The translations under genes and the position numbers were made by a program. A model generated the notes under the pieces. The model saw only the letters and a program-made list of their open reading frames with translations. It had not been told where the DNA came from and did no database searches. From Prevotella sp. (GTDB taxonomy: Bacteria; Bacteroidota; Bacteroidia; Bacteroidales; Bacteroidaceae), in assembly GCA_017443345.1 (NCBI GenBank), contig JAFSNR010000116.1:1-64000 (forward strand): DNA of 64,000 bases. The letters run 5' to 3'. Shown here piece by piece: positions 18,701-26,781 of the stretch (position 1 is the stretch's first letter; each line of letters opens with the position of its first letter).

Positions 18701-19399
18701 GAGTTGGAAGGGACGGCAATCTCCCGTAAGATAGGCTGGAATCGTGGTCATAATCTCATCAAGGATTACAAGAAAATCATGACAGAAGCTTTCTCGAAGG
18801 CCAAATTACCTGACACCTTCTATTACAAGGCGTTTACAGATGCACAAAAACAATTGGTGAATGAGTTGAAGAAGGATGATACGGCGAATGCAAGGCATGC
18901 ATTGCGGCGTATGGCTGCCGTTAACCTGCTTGAGGGATTAGGGTTCCAAGATACATGGCGAACAGACCATGCAACCAAGCCCGCTCCAAGGACAGAGGCT
19001 GCAGCTTTAGCTCAAAATAATGCTTGGGATAATTATGCAAATTCTTTGGCCGCCTTCCCGCCGCTCGAGGCCAAGAAACTGGCAATTTGGAAGGCACTCA
19101 CTGATCCGTTTGCCGAAGCATGGGATGGAATAAATCCTGTTAAGCTCTATAAAGAGCACACGGTATGGGAAAACTCCAAGAGTGGCTCCATCCTGTATAC
19201 CTGTGATGGTAATACTTATACTTTAGGTAAAGAGCTTAGTGTTGTTAATGTAGCTCCACAAGGTGCAGCAGCCCAATATAAAGCTAACGCTGCGGCCGTT
19301 GAAACCAGCAGCATAGACAATCTGGTTGGAAACGACCAAGAGAATCAGGATGTGAAAAAGGCCTTGGATAAAATTAAAGATGCATTAAAAACATTATAA
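15752..19399 (+). CDS. tssI: T6SS spike protein VgrG with long C-terminal extension (module 1)
   Basis: A 1215-residue spike protein. Residues 1-480 correspond to the phage gp27-like base; YLVQYNESIYDMLARTANRWGEF is the VgrG signature near residue 215. Residues 488-600 form the gp5-like OB domain (VRIYFPW, GDEVIVNFANGNVEKPYVVGG). Residues 640-745 hold beta-helix repeats (GDVSINAFTGISISAPNGD). The remaining 470 residues are mostly helical and charged, with a short beta-like tail (ILYTCDGNTYTL). Bacteroidetes VgrGs are commonly near 600 residues, so this is about twice as long and could carry an effector or docking domain. The homologue at 57821 shares the same layout, including the tail. The beta-helix companion gene starts 12 nt downstream. 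Confidence 0.88.
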   Translation: MAKLKLEIQKVTYFSTGEQEKTVNGSISLYTDKTGFTVKLPIEKNSSTKETYNLNLVDFKFKKKMYQPTEVIAKIQISLSDDKNKEWQSVKKDVIEDLFSNKKVSLESMMDNNQKFTIGDDYYVQDVKVNYKPSAMYATLSIYSLDKLLTLHVASQAFVSKKLSDIVPSVLKDIPAPYDSNILIAERCETMNVLREVDNGNVKEHIFPYLVQYNESIYDMLARTANRWGEFMFYEDGMFTFGYDKSQKAQTVSGWTDMEYCDLESGLKSDGTDDSYDPAAAYDSNITESPLPQNGDVVRNLVGCSMDNGLDVWIMKKVAAFLGNTSNIPKWVGNQIFDDTYNRVLANKNSDTVNKDFDKKYFKDQTVKEKYGMHEFKDLGNRLAFNPFTELHTIYNQSYYSMILERELKASRGAVRISFDTTYPNLKLGQIINVNGDEFIVNDIEGKFETVLDYEVKNYTQVVIKENIKLVFQVTALAKVDGKAFYPTMLPSGHIRYSDPQLAIVYDANDPLNQNRVRIYFPWQNLPEDPSDEQADPVSTPWLVYATSAASKSNGIFGKHYKGDEVIVNFANGNVEKPYVVGGLAMKGNKVPGSLAERDIVLSSPGGHTLRMDDGSGAGAGAFLAGALFPGYELVTTFFPATSGVDFLGLDEKKSRQLEGGFQLTDKYGVYTISGSTDERNVSIKSPWGDVSINAFTGISISAPNGDIEIKGKNVKIEAGNNLELVSGTNIGSSWRPHKDTWKGGIAQIGTDVMAAVTKKLAEKVATLVDLSILRSMFEIIARPIEGATVVKSNRYLKLETGEDECAYPDAAYKVEEMGKKNSTAEIREGLALTAGVCGLIKKTKAIAADIDSDFRSRYNDCVKKNTSFTTAIGNARRYANGYSTNHDVAVCKTVTENETFWAAGEYAPLTEDKLEFSDNYKVGLADVSPDAIAFYWDGRDTTQLSEEEKKQPIIDARIMHRRKILDAANSLRKAICHMMSFKELEGTAISRKIGWNRGHNLIKDYKKIMTEAFSKAKLPDTFYYKAFTDAQKQLVNELKKDDTANARHALRRMAAVNLLEGLGFQDTWRTDHATKPAPRTEAAALAQNNAWDNYANSLAAFPPLEAKKLAIWKALTDPFAEAWDGINPVKLYKEHTVWENSKSGSILYTCDGNTYTLGKELSVVNVAPQGAAAQYKANAAAVETSSIDNLVGNDQENQDVKKALDKIKDALKTL

Positions 19400-19410
19400 G
19401 TTGAAGAGCT

Positions 19411-21378
19411 ATGGATTATATATATGGTGAATGGAAGAAGCTGTTGGATAGCTTTCAGCAGTGTGTAGAAAAGGATCTGGAAGAGATTCACAAGCAGAAA
19501 GCGGAAGTACAGCAGATCAAGACTGACATCTTCAGTCGTATGGACAGTGGGCTGTTCTATCGCGACGATGACCGCATCGTTATCTCTGCTCCTGAGATTG
19601 TGATTGGCAATGTCGACAAGAGTGGTGAGCTGCAGGGCGGTATTGGCCATGTGATTATCAAAGGCAGCGATGTGGATATGGAAGGCGTAGGTCAGTCTGG
19701 ACAGATTGTCAGCCGCGCCCCCAGCATCCGTCAGATTGCCGTTGATCCTGGTGTGGATGGCTTGGAGAATGTGGTATGCGACACGTCGGAGGTCATCTCC
19801 CAGGCCACCAGTATCGTGCTTCACAGCAGCGATTCTGAGGGAGCCTTCTCTCAGAACGGTCTGTCGGCAGGCAAGGGTGGCATGTGGATTCACGCCGATA
19901 ACAACCTGAATATGGAGGCTGCCGTTACCAACGATGTTCGTAAGGTAGGCATCGAGAGTCAGGAGAAGGTTCTGACAGAGCAGGCTACCAACCTGAAGAA
20001 GGTCATGGATGATCAGAAGAAAGCTGTCGACGACTACTTCAAGAAGATGACCTCGCTGTTGGAGAAACAGGAAAAACTGAACGTGGGTAAAGACTATCTG
20101 GCACGTCTGAGCATGGACGAACTCGACGATATACACGCCGAGATGAACAGACTGATGCCTTCACTTTATCACACGACGATTGGCTTTATCCGTACAGTGG
20201 CTCAGTTGGCTGAGGTTAACCGTGTGAAGAAGGCCCTGGAGACCGAGAAGAAGGCTCTGAAGACAGGCGACGATTTCAAGAAAAAGACCACAGGCGCCAC
20301 CATGACCATTAAGGCTGAGGCTATCGATGTCGCAACTGTTGATGGCGATGGCAATCTCCATACAAACTCAGAGGCTGGCATCAGGATCCGTACGCCGAGA
20401 CTCAATACGAGTATGTCGGACGATACAGGCAAACTGATTGAAAACGGAGGATTCTCTGTGAATTCACAGAACATTACACTGTCGACGGTCAATGCTTCGG
20501 CTGATGGTAAGGAACTGCCTGTAGTAGGCAATATTGACTTGCGTTCGAAGACCATCAATATGGAAGCCGTTGACTATCAGCACGACGACAAGGGTATGAA
20601 GGAGAAGGAGCTGACCAAGGACAGCAAGATCAAGATCACGGCCCAGACCGTTGAAGTGGCTACTACGAATCCGAAGAATATCGAGCGCGACGACAAGGGC
20701 AAGATTACCAAGGGCGAGTATACCGCCGAGGGTGATGTCATCATCAAGTCGAAGACCATCTCGATGGAAACACTCGATTACGAGGTGAAGGATGGCAAGC
20801 TGGCCACAAAGGCCCTGACGAAGGGCAGTAAGATTGCTGTACGTTCTGAGAAGATGGACTTCCTGGCAGCCGATGCCGAGGGTAAGTCTACGGGTAGCAT
20901 CAATATGAATGCCAAGGCTGTAGCCGTGAAGTCGATGGATGTCGATAAGGAGAAGCTCACCGACGACAAGTTGGCTGCAGGCAGCACGATGACGCTCGTC
21001 AGCGAAAAGATGTTCGTGGGTGCGAAGTCGAAGGATATCAAGAGCAAGAAGATTCAGGCGATGTCCGAGGAAATCGGCGCCTTTGCCGATAAGACGTTGG
21101 AGATCCAGCAGGGCGATGGCAAGGCTGTCGTACAGCTCGATGGCGGCAACGCTTCAGTGGGTGGCAGCAAGACCCAGATCTACGGCGATACAACCATCAA
21201 TGCCAAGGCTGAGGTCAAGGGTGATCTCAAGGCACCGAAAGGACAGTTCGACAATCTGGAGGCGAAGTCGTCGTTCAAGTCGAGCAACATCAGCGACGGT
21301 ATCGCCGTTCCTGGTGCAGCAGGCGGTGGCAGCCTGAGTGCGAAGCTGAAGACGGAGGATGCTCCGAAGGAGGGGTGA
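19411..21378 (+). CDS. VgrG-linked beta-helical repeat protein (module 1)
   Basis: A 655-residue protein I cannot assign to a named family. Residues 1-45 form a coiled coil (EWKKLLDSF...EIHKQKAEVQQIKTDIFSR). Residues 50-190 contain strand-rich turns such as RIVISAPEIVIGNVDKSG. A second helical stretch covers about 190-290. From 300 on there are repeated strands of the type KSKTINMEAVDY and KSKTISMETLDY, alternating with KGSKIAVRSEKMDFL, like the VgrG needle. The tail NISDGIAVPGA near 625 is shared with the homologue at 61544. It lies directly after VgrG in both modules. A second spike, a spike cap or a spike-bound effector carrier all fit. No PAAR motif is seen. Confidence 0.7.
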   Translation: MDYIYGEWKKLLDSFQQCVEKDLEEIHKQKAEVQQIKTDIFSRMDSGLFYRDDDRIVISAPEIVIGNVDKSGELQGGIGHVIIKGSDVDMEGVGQSGQIVSRAPSIRQIAVDPGVDGLENVVCDTSEVISQATSIVLHSSDSEGAFSQNGLSAGKGGMWIHADNNLNMEAAVTNDVRKVGIESQEKVLTEQATNLKKVMDDQKKAVDDYFKKMTSLLEKQEKLNVGKDYLARLSMDELDDIHAEMNRLMPSLYHTTIGFIRTVAQLAEVNRVKKALETEKKALKTGDDFKKKTTGATMTIKAEAIDVATVDGDGNLHTNSEAGIRIRTPRLNTSMSDDTGKLIENGGFSVNSQNITLSTVNASADGKELPVVGNIDLRSKTINMEAVDYQHDDKGMKEKELTKDSKIKITAQTVEVATTNPKNIERDDKGKITKGEYTAEGDVIIKSKTISMETLDYEVKDGKLATKALTKGSKIAVRSEKMDFLAADAEGKSTGSINMNAKAVAVKSMDVDKEKLTDDKLAAGSTMTLVSEKMFVGAKSKDIKSKKIQAMSEEIGAFADKTLEIQQGDGKAVVQLDGGNASVGGSKTQIYGDTTINAKAEVKGDLKAPKGQFDNLEAKSSFKSSNISDGIAVPGAAGGGSLSAKLKTEDAPKEG

Positions 21379-21380
21379 TG

Positions 21381-21420
21381 GTTTAGAGTTTATAGTTTAG
21401 AGTTTATAGTTTATAGTTGA
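21381..21420 (+). repeat. Heptamer repeat inside T6SS module 1
   Basis: Five to six GTTTAGA/GTTTATA units fill the gap between the beta-helix gene and the RRF-like gene. Confidence 0.75.
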
Positions 21421-21429
21421 AATAAAGTT

Positions 21430-22146
21430 ATGAGAAGAGCAACTATTATGGAATACGACAAGCTGGCTGATAAGCTGTCGAAATATGTGGGTCAGATGAA
21501 CTTCCGTTTCATGGATATCTGTGTGAAGGCTGAGCCTGGCGCATTGCTGAATGTGCAGGTCTTTGTTGAAGGAGAGTTCCTGAAGTTGGAAGACTGTGCA
21601 AAGATTGCCAAGCCCGATGATTTCAACTTCATGTTGATACCGCAGTATGAAGAGGACTTAGCCCCCATTCAGAGAGCCGTTTTCCAGGTTCATCCGGAGT
21701 TCAAGATGAGAGTCGATACCTTGCAGGTCGACACGGTGGATAATAATGGAAATAAGCAGAATCACGATGTGAAATACATCCACGCGACGATGCCAGAGGT
21801 CGACGATGACCGCTATGATGTGCTGAAAGATGCTGTCAAGGTCGTCTACGACGAGTGCAAGGCCTATATGGAGACTGCCAATAACACCTCAAAGGTTAAG
21901 TTTGCCGCCTTGGCTCCTGGTGAGATGCCTGAAGATTTGGAAAATCTGGATGAAGCGCTGAAAAAACTGAACAAAGATTGGAATGGTCAGCGCGACAAGC
22001 TGTATGAGAAGAAACTGAAGGAAATAGAGGAGGCCCACAATAAGTGGCTTGCCGAGAATAATGAGCGAAATATGATTCGTCAGGAAGAGGAAGCTGCTCG
22101 TAATGAGGAAGCAGTCAGATCCATGCGTCTTGATGCCGATGAATAA
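21430..22146 (+). CDS. T6SS-linked protein resembling the ribosome recycling factor fold
   Basis: A 238-residue cytosolic-type protein with a homologue at 63541 in module 2; the two align from the first residue (MRRATIMEYDKLADKL / MKKAIEILIRELDSKL), which supports this start. By eye the order of segments follows ribosome recycling factor: a helical start, a strand block with AKPDDFNFMLIPQYEEDLAPIQRA (RRF has a V-P-E-x-R-T-L-x-I-x-P-W-D block here), TMPEVDDDRYDVLKDAVK (RRF: PPLTEERR), then a long helix and a charged C-terminal helix. The two arginines that RRF needs for ribosome binding are replaced by acidic and amide residues. It ends with about 60 residues of charged helix. Fold similarity is inference; role unknown. 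Confidence 0.6.
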   Translation: MRRATIMEYDKLADKLSKYVGQMNFRFMDICVKAEPGALLNVQVFVEGEFLKLEDCAKIAKPDDFNFMLIPQYEEDLAPIQRAVFQVHPEFKMRVDTLQVDTVDNNGNKQNHDVKYIHATMPEVDDDRYDVLKDAVKVVYDECKAYMETANNTSKVKFAALAPGEMPEDLENLDEALKKLNKDWNGQRDKLYEKKLKEIEEAHNKWLAENNERNMIRQEEEAARNEEAVRSMRLDADE

Positions 22147-22165
22147 TTCCTAAACTCTTGTAAAG

Positions 22166-23563
22166 ATGAAAAAAGTATTTACTACCAGCATCCTTCTGAC
22201 TGTCGTCGGCCTGGCGTTTATAGGTTGCTCGAAGTCGAAAGATCTTTATGATCCTGAACGTCCCCAACAGGATGCCCAGGAACTCTATGCCAAGAACTTC
22301 CTGGCGTATGTGGGCGGAACCATCAATAAAGACGTTGACTGGGGGTTCCACAAGACGAGCAAAGCCTCTACGCGTGCGAGTGACGCAACCATCACGCACG
22401 ACACCGATTATTCGGTTCAATACGATATCCAGTATATGAACAAGGTGAAGTCCTACTTCCCCGAAGGCGGACAGACCCCCGATACTGATGTCACATCGTG
22501 GGAGTTTTATAATGACCTCGATGTGGTGCTGCTCGCACTCATCTATTCGAATACGACAGCTAACGACGAGGTGTGGCTCTATTATTACGATCCTGCTACA
22601 GAGAAGCCCGAACAAGCCAAGCGCTATCAACTGATCGATAACATCCAGACCGAATTGGCTTCGTGTTACCAGAAACAGATTGTCGACGGGATATGGCAGG
22701 ATCCATCTCCTACTGACGGTTATGGCGTCTGGGCTGCTGGCGTACAGAAAATACAGACCAGAGTGTTCAGAATCAAAATGGACTCCTCGTACCGTTTCGG
22801 ACTCTATGTGACGAATAAGGACACTGGGAAGTCGTATTATACGAACACGAACCTGAACAGCAACAAGTCCGAATTCAGCGGTGCCGTAGTGGGCAAGGAT
22901 CGTGAGACTAAGGACGAACTGCAGAATTCCTATGTGTTTGGACTCAGCGATGACGGCAAACCCGGCTGCGAAATGATTTTCACCGTCCTGAAGAACGGCC
23001 CTCAGGTTGCGTCTACTCCTGTACCTGTGCTTCAGTGGCATCGCATCATTGCTGAGGATCTGAATGTGCACGATATGGACGGCGACAAGACTGAGGATGA
23101 TACCGACTTCGACTTCAACGACATCGTGCTCGACGTGGCATTGGTCGATGGCGGCGCCAAGTGTATATTGCAGGCTGCTGGTGCAACCCTGAAGATCCGC
23201 ATCAACAATAATAACGACCTCGAGGTGCATAAACTCTTTAAGGTAGAACAGAGCGTGATGGTGAATACCAATGCCACCAAGAAGGGCCTGAGGGGAGCCG
23301 ACAACCTCCCACCTGTGGAGTTTGATATCACAGGCTCGTTCTCTGATGTGAGAGATATCCCCATTCATGTGGAGCGCAATAAAGGTTCTAACGTTTGGGT
23401 TGAGTTGAAGGCACCCCCTGGTGAGGCCGCCAGCAAGATTTGTGTGACCTCCGACTTCGTTTGGCCCGACGAACGTGAGAGCTTAAAGGCAAAATACCCA
23501 GGCTTCATCAACTATGTCAAGGACAATTTAAACGTCGACTCTTGGTGGAAGAACTGGAAGTGA
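22166..23563 (+). CDS. LruC/DUF4842-type lipoprotein
   Basis: A 465-residue lipoprotein: the signal peptide ends in the lipobox LAFIGC (Cys about residue 21), so it is anchored in the outer or inner membrane. The segment DGDKTEDDTDFDFNDIVLD near residue 310 is the acidic LruC/DUF4842 hallmark and looks like a calcium site. A paralogue lies at 38170 with the same KDxYx lipoprotein start and DDFDFNDIVVD motif. This copy sits in the T6SS module 1 strand, 19 nt after the RRF-like gene, so it may belong to the operon. It could be an envelope docking or protective lipoprotein; nothing in the sequence proves this. Function of the family is not established to my knowledge. Confidence 0.75.
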   Translation: MKKVFTTSILLTVVGLAFIGCSKSKDLYDPERPQQDAQELYAKNFLAYVGGTINKDVDWGFHKTSKASTRASDATITHDTDYSVQYDIQYMNKVKSYFPEGGQTPDTDVTSWEFYNDLDVVLLALIYSNTTANDEVWLYYYDPATEKPEQAKRYQLIDNIQTELASCYQKQIVDGIWQDPSPTDGYGVWAAGVQKIQTRVFRIKMDSSYRFGLYVTNKDTGKSYYTNTNLNSNKSEFSGAVVGKDRETKDELQNSYVFGLSDDGKPGCEMIFTVLKNGPQVASTPVPVLQWHRIIAEDLNVHDMDGDKTEDDTDFDFNDIVLDVALVDGGAKCILQAAGATLKIRINNNNDLEVHKLFKVEQSVMVNTNATKKGLRGADNLPPVEFDITGSFSDVRDIPIHVERNKGSNVWVELKAPPGEAASKICVTSDFVWPDERESLKAKYPGFINYVKDNLNVDSWWKNWK

Positions 23564-23576
23564 TAAACTGTTAGAT

Positions 23577-24446
23577 ATGAAGAAATATATTGTGATGCTT
23601 GTGGTGTCGGCTGCTATTATGCTTGTCATGATGGCAGCCATACCCTTTTACATGGCTAAGGAGAGTGCTGAGATGGAGTTGCTGGCCAAGGCTGAGCGCG
23701 ACCTGATGCAGAGCAAGCGTATTGCTACTGTGAAGGCTGAGGTAGAGAAGACGGTGGCCAACGTGACGCCCAAGATCCGACAGCGAATTGATTTCCCTGA
23801 CCGTTTCTATACGATTCTCGTACAGATGGTCAGCAAGAATAAATATATCGTCGGAGCCGGTGTCGCCTTCGTACCTGATTACTATACCGGTCAGGGTAAA
23901 GAGAAGCTTTACGCGCCCTATGCCTATGATGAAGAGCCCAGTGTAACTCTGCAAAAGAAAAAGACGGATGATCCGCAAATTCGAACCCGTCTGCTCGACT
24001 TCGACTACACCACCCGTGACTGGTATAAGAGGCCGATAGCTAAGGAGGTCAGTTTCTGGACGCAGCCTTATGTTGATCAGGGTGGTACCAAGATTATTAT
24101 GTGTACCTACGTCGAACCTATCCGCGACCGCGATAACCGTGTCGTGGGCGTCCTGTTTGCCGATGTGCCGATGGAGGATGTCTCGCTCCTTTCTATGGAA
24201 CTGGAGTCTGACATCGAGCGTGGCGGGCGTATCTCGCTGATGGTCATGCTGGTATTCCTCGTCCTCTTCTGCTTGATTCTGTGGTTGGCTGTCAATGCCT
24301 CGCGCCAACACAGCAGGAATGCCCATGAGGCCGAAAAGCAGCAGCTCAATTCAGAGATAGAGCACTTGCGTGCTCTCAACCGGAAGCTGACGGAGCGCAA
24401 CCTGGAGTTGTCGAAAATGGCGCGTGACAACCAATTTTTTGGATAA
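23577..24446 (+). CDS. Cache-domain membrane protein without an output domain
   Basis: A 289-residue protein with two membrane helices (residues 4-25 and about 222-244) and a periplasmic domain between. The domain contains DYTTRDWYKRPIA and an FWTQPYVDQGGTKIIMCTY-like stretch followed by VVGVLFADVPMED, the pattern of a dCache sensor that binds small ligands. After the second helix only a coiled coil of about 45 residues remains; there is no kinase, phosphatase, cyclase or methyl-accepting part. It may have lost an output domain, or signal through a partner. It starts 13 nt after the LruC gene and closes module 1, suggesting sensing linked to T6SS use. Confidence 0.7.
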   Translation: MKKYIVMLVVSAAIMLVMMAAIPFYMAKESAEMELLAKAERDLMQSKRIATVKAEVEKTVANVTPKIRQRIDFPDRFYTILVQMVSKNKYIVGAGVAFVPDYYTGQGKEKLYAPYAYDEEPSVTLQKKKTDDPQIRTRLLDFDYTTRDWYKRPIAKEVSFWTQPYVDQGGTKIIMCTYVEPIRDRDNRVVGVLFADVPMEDVSLLSMELESDIERGGRISLMVMLVFLVLFCLILWLAVNASRQHSRNAHEAEKQQLNSEIEHLRALNRKLTERNLELSKMARDNQFFG

Positions 24447-24473
24447 AACGGCGGTAGTCTGCTGGAAAATGAG

Positions 24474-24481
24474 TAATTTTG
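24474..24481 (+). promoter_or_regulatory. -7 element (TAATTTTG) before the MurU-like gene
   Basis: Consensus match only 4 nt upstream of the GTG at 24486, which favours translation from the ATG at 24504 or a leaderless transcript. Confidence 0.4.
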
Positions 24482-24485
24482 CGGC

Positions 24486-25208
24486 GTGAAAATAAAACAA
24501 GTCATGATTTTCGCCGCAGGATTAGGAACGCGGCTGAAACCTCTGACCGATACCATGCCCAAGGCTTTGGTAAGGGTAGGAGGGCAGCCGTTGTTGTGGC
24601 ATGTCATCATGAAGCTCAAGGCTGCAGGCTATGAGCGAATGGTAGTCAATGTGCATCATTTTGCCGATCAGATCATCGACTACCTCCAGGCAAACGGGAA
24701 TTTCGGCGTCGATATCCGTATCAGCGACGAGCGCGACGGATTGCTCGAAACGGGTGGCGGCATCAAGAAGGCGCTGCCTCTGTTTGACTGCGAGAGCCCC
24801 ATCCTGATCCATAATGTCGACATCCTGAGTAATCTCGATCTGAATGCTCTGCCCGATGATGCCCCCTTGCTGGTAGTAAGCCCCCGCCAGACCAAGCGCT
24901 ATCTGCTCTTCGATGAGACCCTACGGCTGCAAGGCTGGACCAATATCGAAACAGGGGAGGTGAAAGGAGTGAAAAGTGAAGAGGTGAAAAGTGAAAAGTT
25001 TCGGAGACTCGCTTTTTCAGGCATTCATCTTTTTCATCCCTCGCTCATCCCGTTGATGGCTGACTGGCCGGATCGTTTCCCCATCATGGACTTCTACCTG
25101 AAGGCTTGTGGCGATCACTTGATCAGGGGTTTCGAGGCCCATGATCTGCGCTTGCTTGATGTCGGTAAGCTCGATACGTTGGAACAAGCAGAGAAGTTTA
25201 TAGTTTAA
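24486..25208 (+). CDS. MurU-like sugar-phosphate nucleotidyltransferase
   Basis: A 240-residue NTP transferase. AAGLGTRLKPLTDTMPKAL at the N-terminus is the nucleotide-binding signature of the GlmU/RfbA/MurU fold; VNVHHFADQI and LETGGGIKKA are typical of MurU and mannose-1-phosphate guanylyltransferases. MurU activates MurNAc-1-phosphate with UTP after AmgK acts, so the APH-RapZ fusion at 13159 is the likely partner. Residues about 159-172 (KGVKSEEVKSEK) are encoded by a heptamer repeat and form an insert in front of FRRLAFSGIHLF. The last codons and stop also run into a repeat. The start is either GTG 24486 or ATG 24504; the ATG gives the family-like MIFAAGLGTR. Confidence 0.8.
   Translation: MKIKQVMIFAAGLGTRLKPLTDTMPKALVRVGGQPLLWHVIMKLKAAGYERMVVNVHHFADQIIDYLQANGNFGVDIRISDERDGLLETGGGIKKALPLFDCESPILIHNVDILSNLDLNALPDDAPLLVVSPRQTKRYLLFDETLRLQGWTNIETGEVKGVKSEEVKSEKFRRLAFSGIHLFHPSLIPLMADWPDRFPIMDFYLKACGDHLIRGFEAHDLRLLDVGKLDTLEQAEKFIV
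24959..24999 (+). repeat. In-frame heptamer repeat inside the MurU-like gene
   Basis: GTGAAAA/GTGAAGA-type units, translated as a Lys/Ser/Glu/Val-rich insert. Confidence 0.7.
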
Positions 25209-25224
25209 AGTTTATAGTTTATAG
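25195..25224 (+). repeat. Heptamer repeat between the MurU-like gene and guaA
   Basis: GTTTATA/GTTTAAA units that include the stop codon of the upstream gene and fill the gap to guaA. Confidence 0.7.
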
Positions 25225-25226
25225 AT

Positions 25227-26771
25227 ATGACACAGAAGATAATTATTTTGGACTTCGGTTCACAGACGACACAGCTGATTGGCCGTCGTGTGCGTGAGCT
25301 GGATACCTTCTGCGAGATCTTGCCTTACAACAAGTTCCCCAAGGACGACCCTTCGGTGATTGGTGTGATCCTGAGTGGCTCGCCCTTCTCGGTCCACGAT
25401 CCCGAGGCCTTTAAGGTCGACTTGTCGCAGTTCGTTGGGCGCATTCCCGTTTTGGGCATCTGCTATGGCGCCCAGTTCATCTCGCACACGCTTGGTGGAA
25501 AGGTAGAGAAGGCCGACTCGCGCGAGTATGGTCGTGCCAACCTGCAGATGGTCGATACCTCTAATCCGCTTTTTAAGCACTTCGAGCAGCAGTCACAGGT
25601 GTGGATGAGTCACGGTGACACGATTACTGCCATCCCTAATGACTTTAAGGTCATCGGGTCGACGGCTGATGTCGTCAATGCTGCTTTTGCTTCGACGAAG
25701 CAGCCCGTCTGGGCCGTACAGTTCCACCCCGAGGTGTACCACACTCTGCAGGGCAAGCAGCTGCTGAAGAATTTCGTGGTCGATATTTGTGGTTCGCGTC
25801 AGGAATGGAGCGCTGCATCGTTTGTCGATTCTACTGTGGCCGAGTTGAAGGCTCAGTTGGGGCAGGATCGTGTCATCTTAGGTTTGAGTGGCGGTGTCGA
25901 CAGTTCTGTGGCTGCCGTTTTGCTCAACCGTGCCATTGGCGAGAACCTCACTTGTATCTTCGTCGATCACGGCATGCTCCGTAAGAACGAGTTCCGTCAG
26001 GTGATGGACGATTACAAGGTGCTGGGTCTGAATGTGATTGGTGTCGATGCCAGTGAGAAGTTCTTTTCTGACCTGGCAGGTGTGAGCGACCCTGAACAGA
26101 AGCGTAAGATTATCGGTCGCGACTTCGTCGAGGTGTTCAATGCTGAGGCCAGGAAGATTACCGATGCCCGATGGCTGGCACAAGGCACCATCTACCCCGA
26201 TCGTATCGAGAGTCTGAACATTACAGGTAAGGTGATTAAGAGTCATCATAACGTGGGCGGACTGCCCAAGGAGATGGATCTGCAGCTCTGTGAACCGCTG
26301 AAGTGGCTCTTTAAGGACGAGGTGCGTCGCGTGGGTCGTCAGTTGGGCATGCCCGAGCACCTCATTACGCGTCATCCTTTCCCAGGACCTGGTCTGGCCG
26401 TCCGCATCCTGGGCGAGATCACCCCCGAGAAGGTTCGTATCTTGCAGGATGCCGACGATATTTACATCCGCGGGTTGCGTGAGTATATTGATACCGATGG
26501 CGAGAGCTTGTATCATAAGATCTGGCAGGCTGGTGTTATCCTGCTATCCACAGTCCGTAGTGTGGGCGTCATGGGCGACGAGCGCACCTATGAGCATCCC
26601 GTGGCTCTGCGTGCCGTGACTTCTACCGACGCGATGACAGCCGACTGGGCTCATCTGCCTTACGACTTCATGGCGAAGATCTCTAATGAAATAATTAATA
26701 AGGTAAGGGGCGTGAACCGTGTCTGCTATGACATTTCCTCCAAGCCCCCCGCAACCATCGAGTGGGAATAA
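25227..26771 (+). CDS. guaA: GMP synthase (glutamine-hydrolysing)
   Basis: A 514-residue enzyme that converts XMP to GMP using glutamine and ATP in purine synthesis. The N-terminal class I glutamine amidotransferase domain has the catalytic cysteine in GICYGAQ (near residue 79) and the histidine/glutamate pair in [10 protein letters not shown]. The ATP-pyrophosphatase domain has the P-loop LSGGVDSSV (near 218). The C-terminal dimerisation domain ends with the conserved [11 protein letters not shown]. All elements and the length are normal. Confidence 0.98.
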   Translation: MTQKIIILDFGSQTTQLIGRRVRELDTFCEILPYNKFPKDDPSVIGVILSGSPFSVHDPEAFKVDLSQFVGRIPVLGICYGAQFISHTLGGKVEKADSREYGRANLQMVDTSNPLFKHFEQQSQVWMSHGDTITAIPNDFKVIGSTADVVNAAFASTKQPVWAVQFHPEVYHTLQGKQLLKNFVVDICGSRQEWSAASFVDSTVAELKAQLGQDRVILGLSGGVDSSVAAVLLNRAIGENLTCIFVDHGMLRKNEFRQVMDDYKVLGLNVIGVDASEKFFSDLAGVSDPEQKRKIIGRDFVEVFNAEARKITDARWLAQGTIYPDRIESLNITGKVIKSHHNVGGLPKEMDLQLCEPLKWLFKDEVRRVGRQLGMPEHLITRHPFPGPGLAVRILGEITPEKVRILQDADDIYIRGLREYIDTDGESLYHKIWQAGVILLSTVRSVGVMGDERTYEHPVALRAVTSTDAMTADWAHLPYDFMAKISNEIINKVRGVNRVCYDISSKPPATIEWE

Positions 26772-26781
26772 ATTGATGAAT

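Noticed and set aside
22115-23368. 417-codon frame opposite the LruC lipoprotein
   Set aside because: It mirrors the codon pattern of the plus-strand gene, which has a clear lipobox and LruC motif.
14840-24446. Module 1 as a prophage tail or extracellular contractile injection system
   Set aside because: There are no sheath, baseplate, capsid or lysis genes, and its proteins match the T6SS module with ClpV and TssB/TssC at 50-56 kb.
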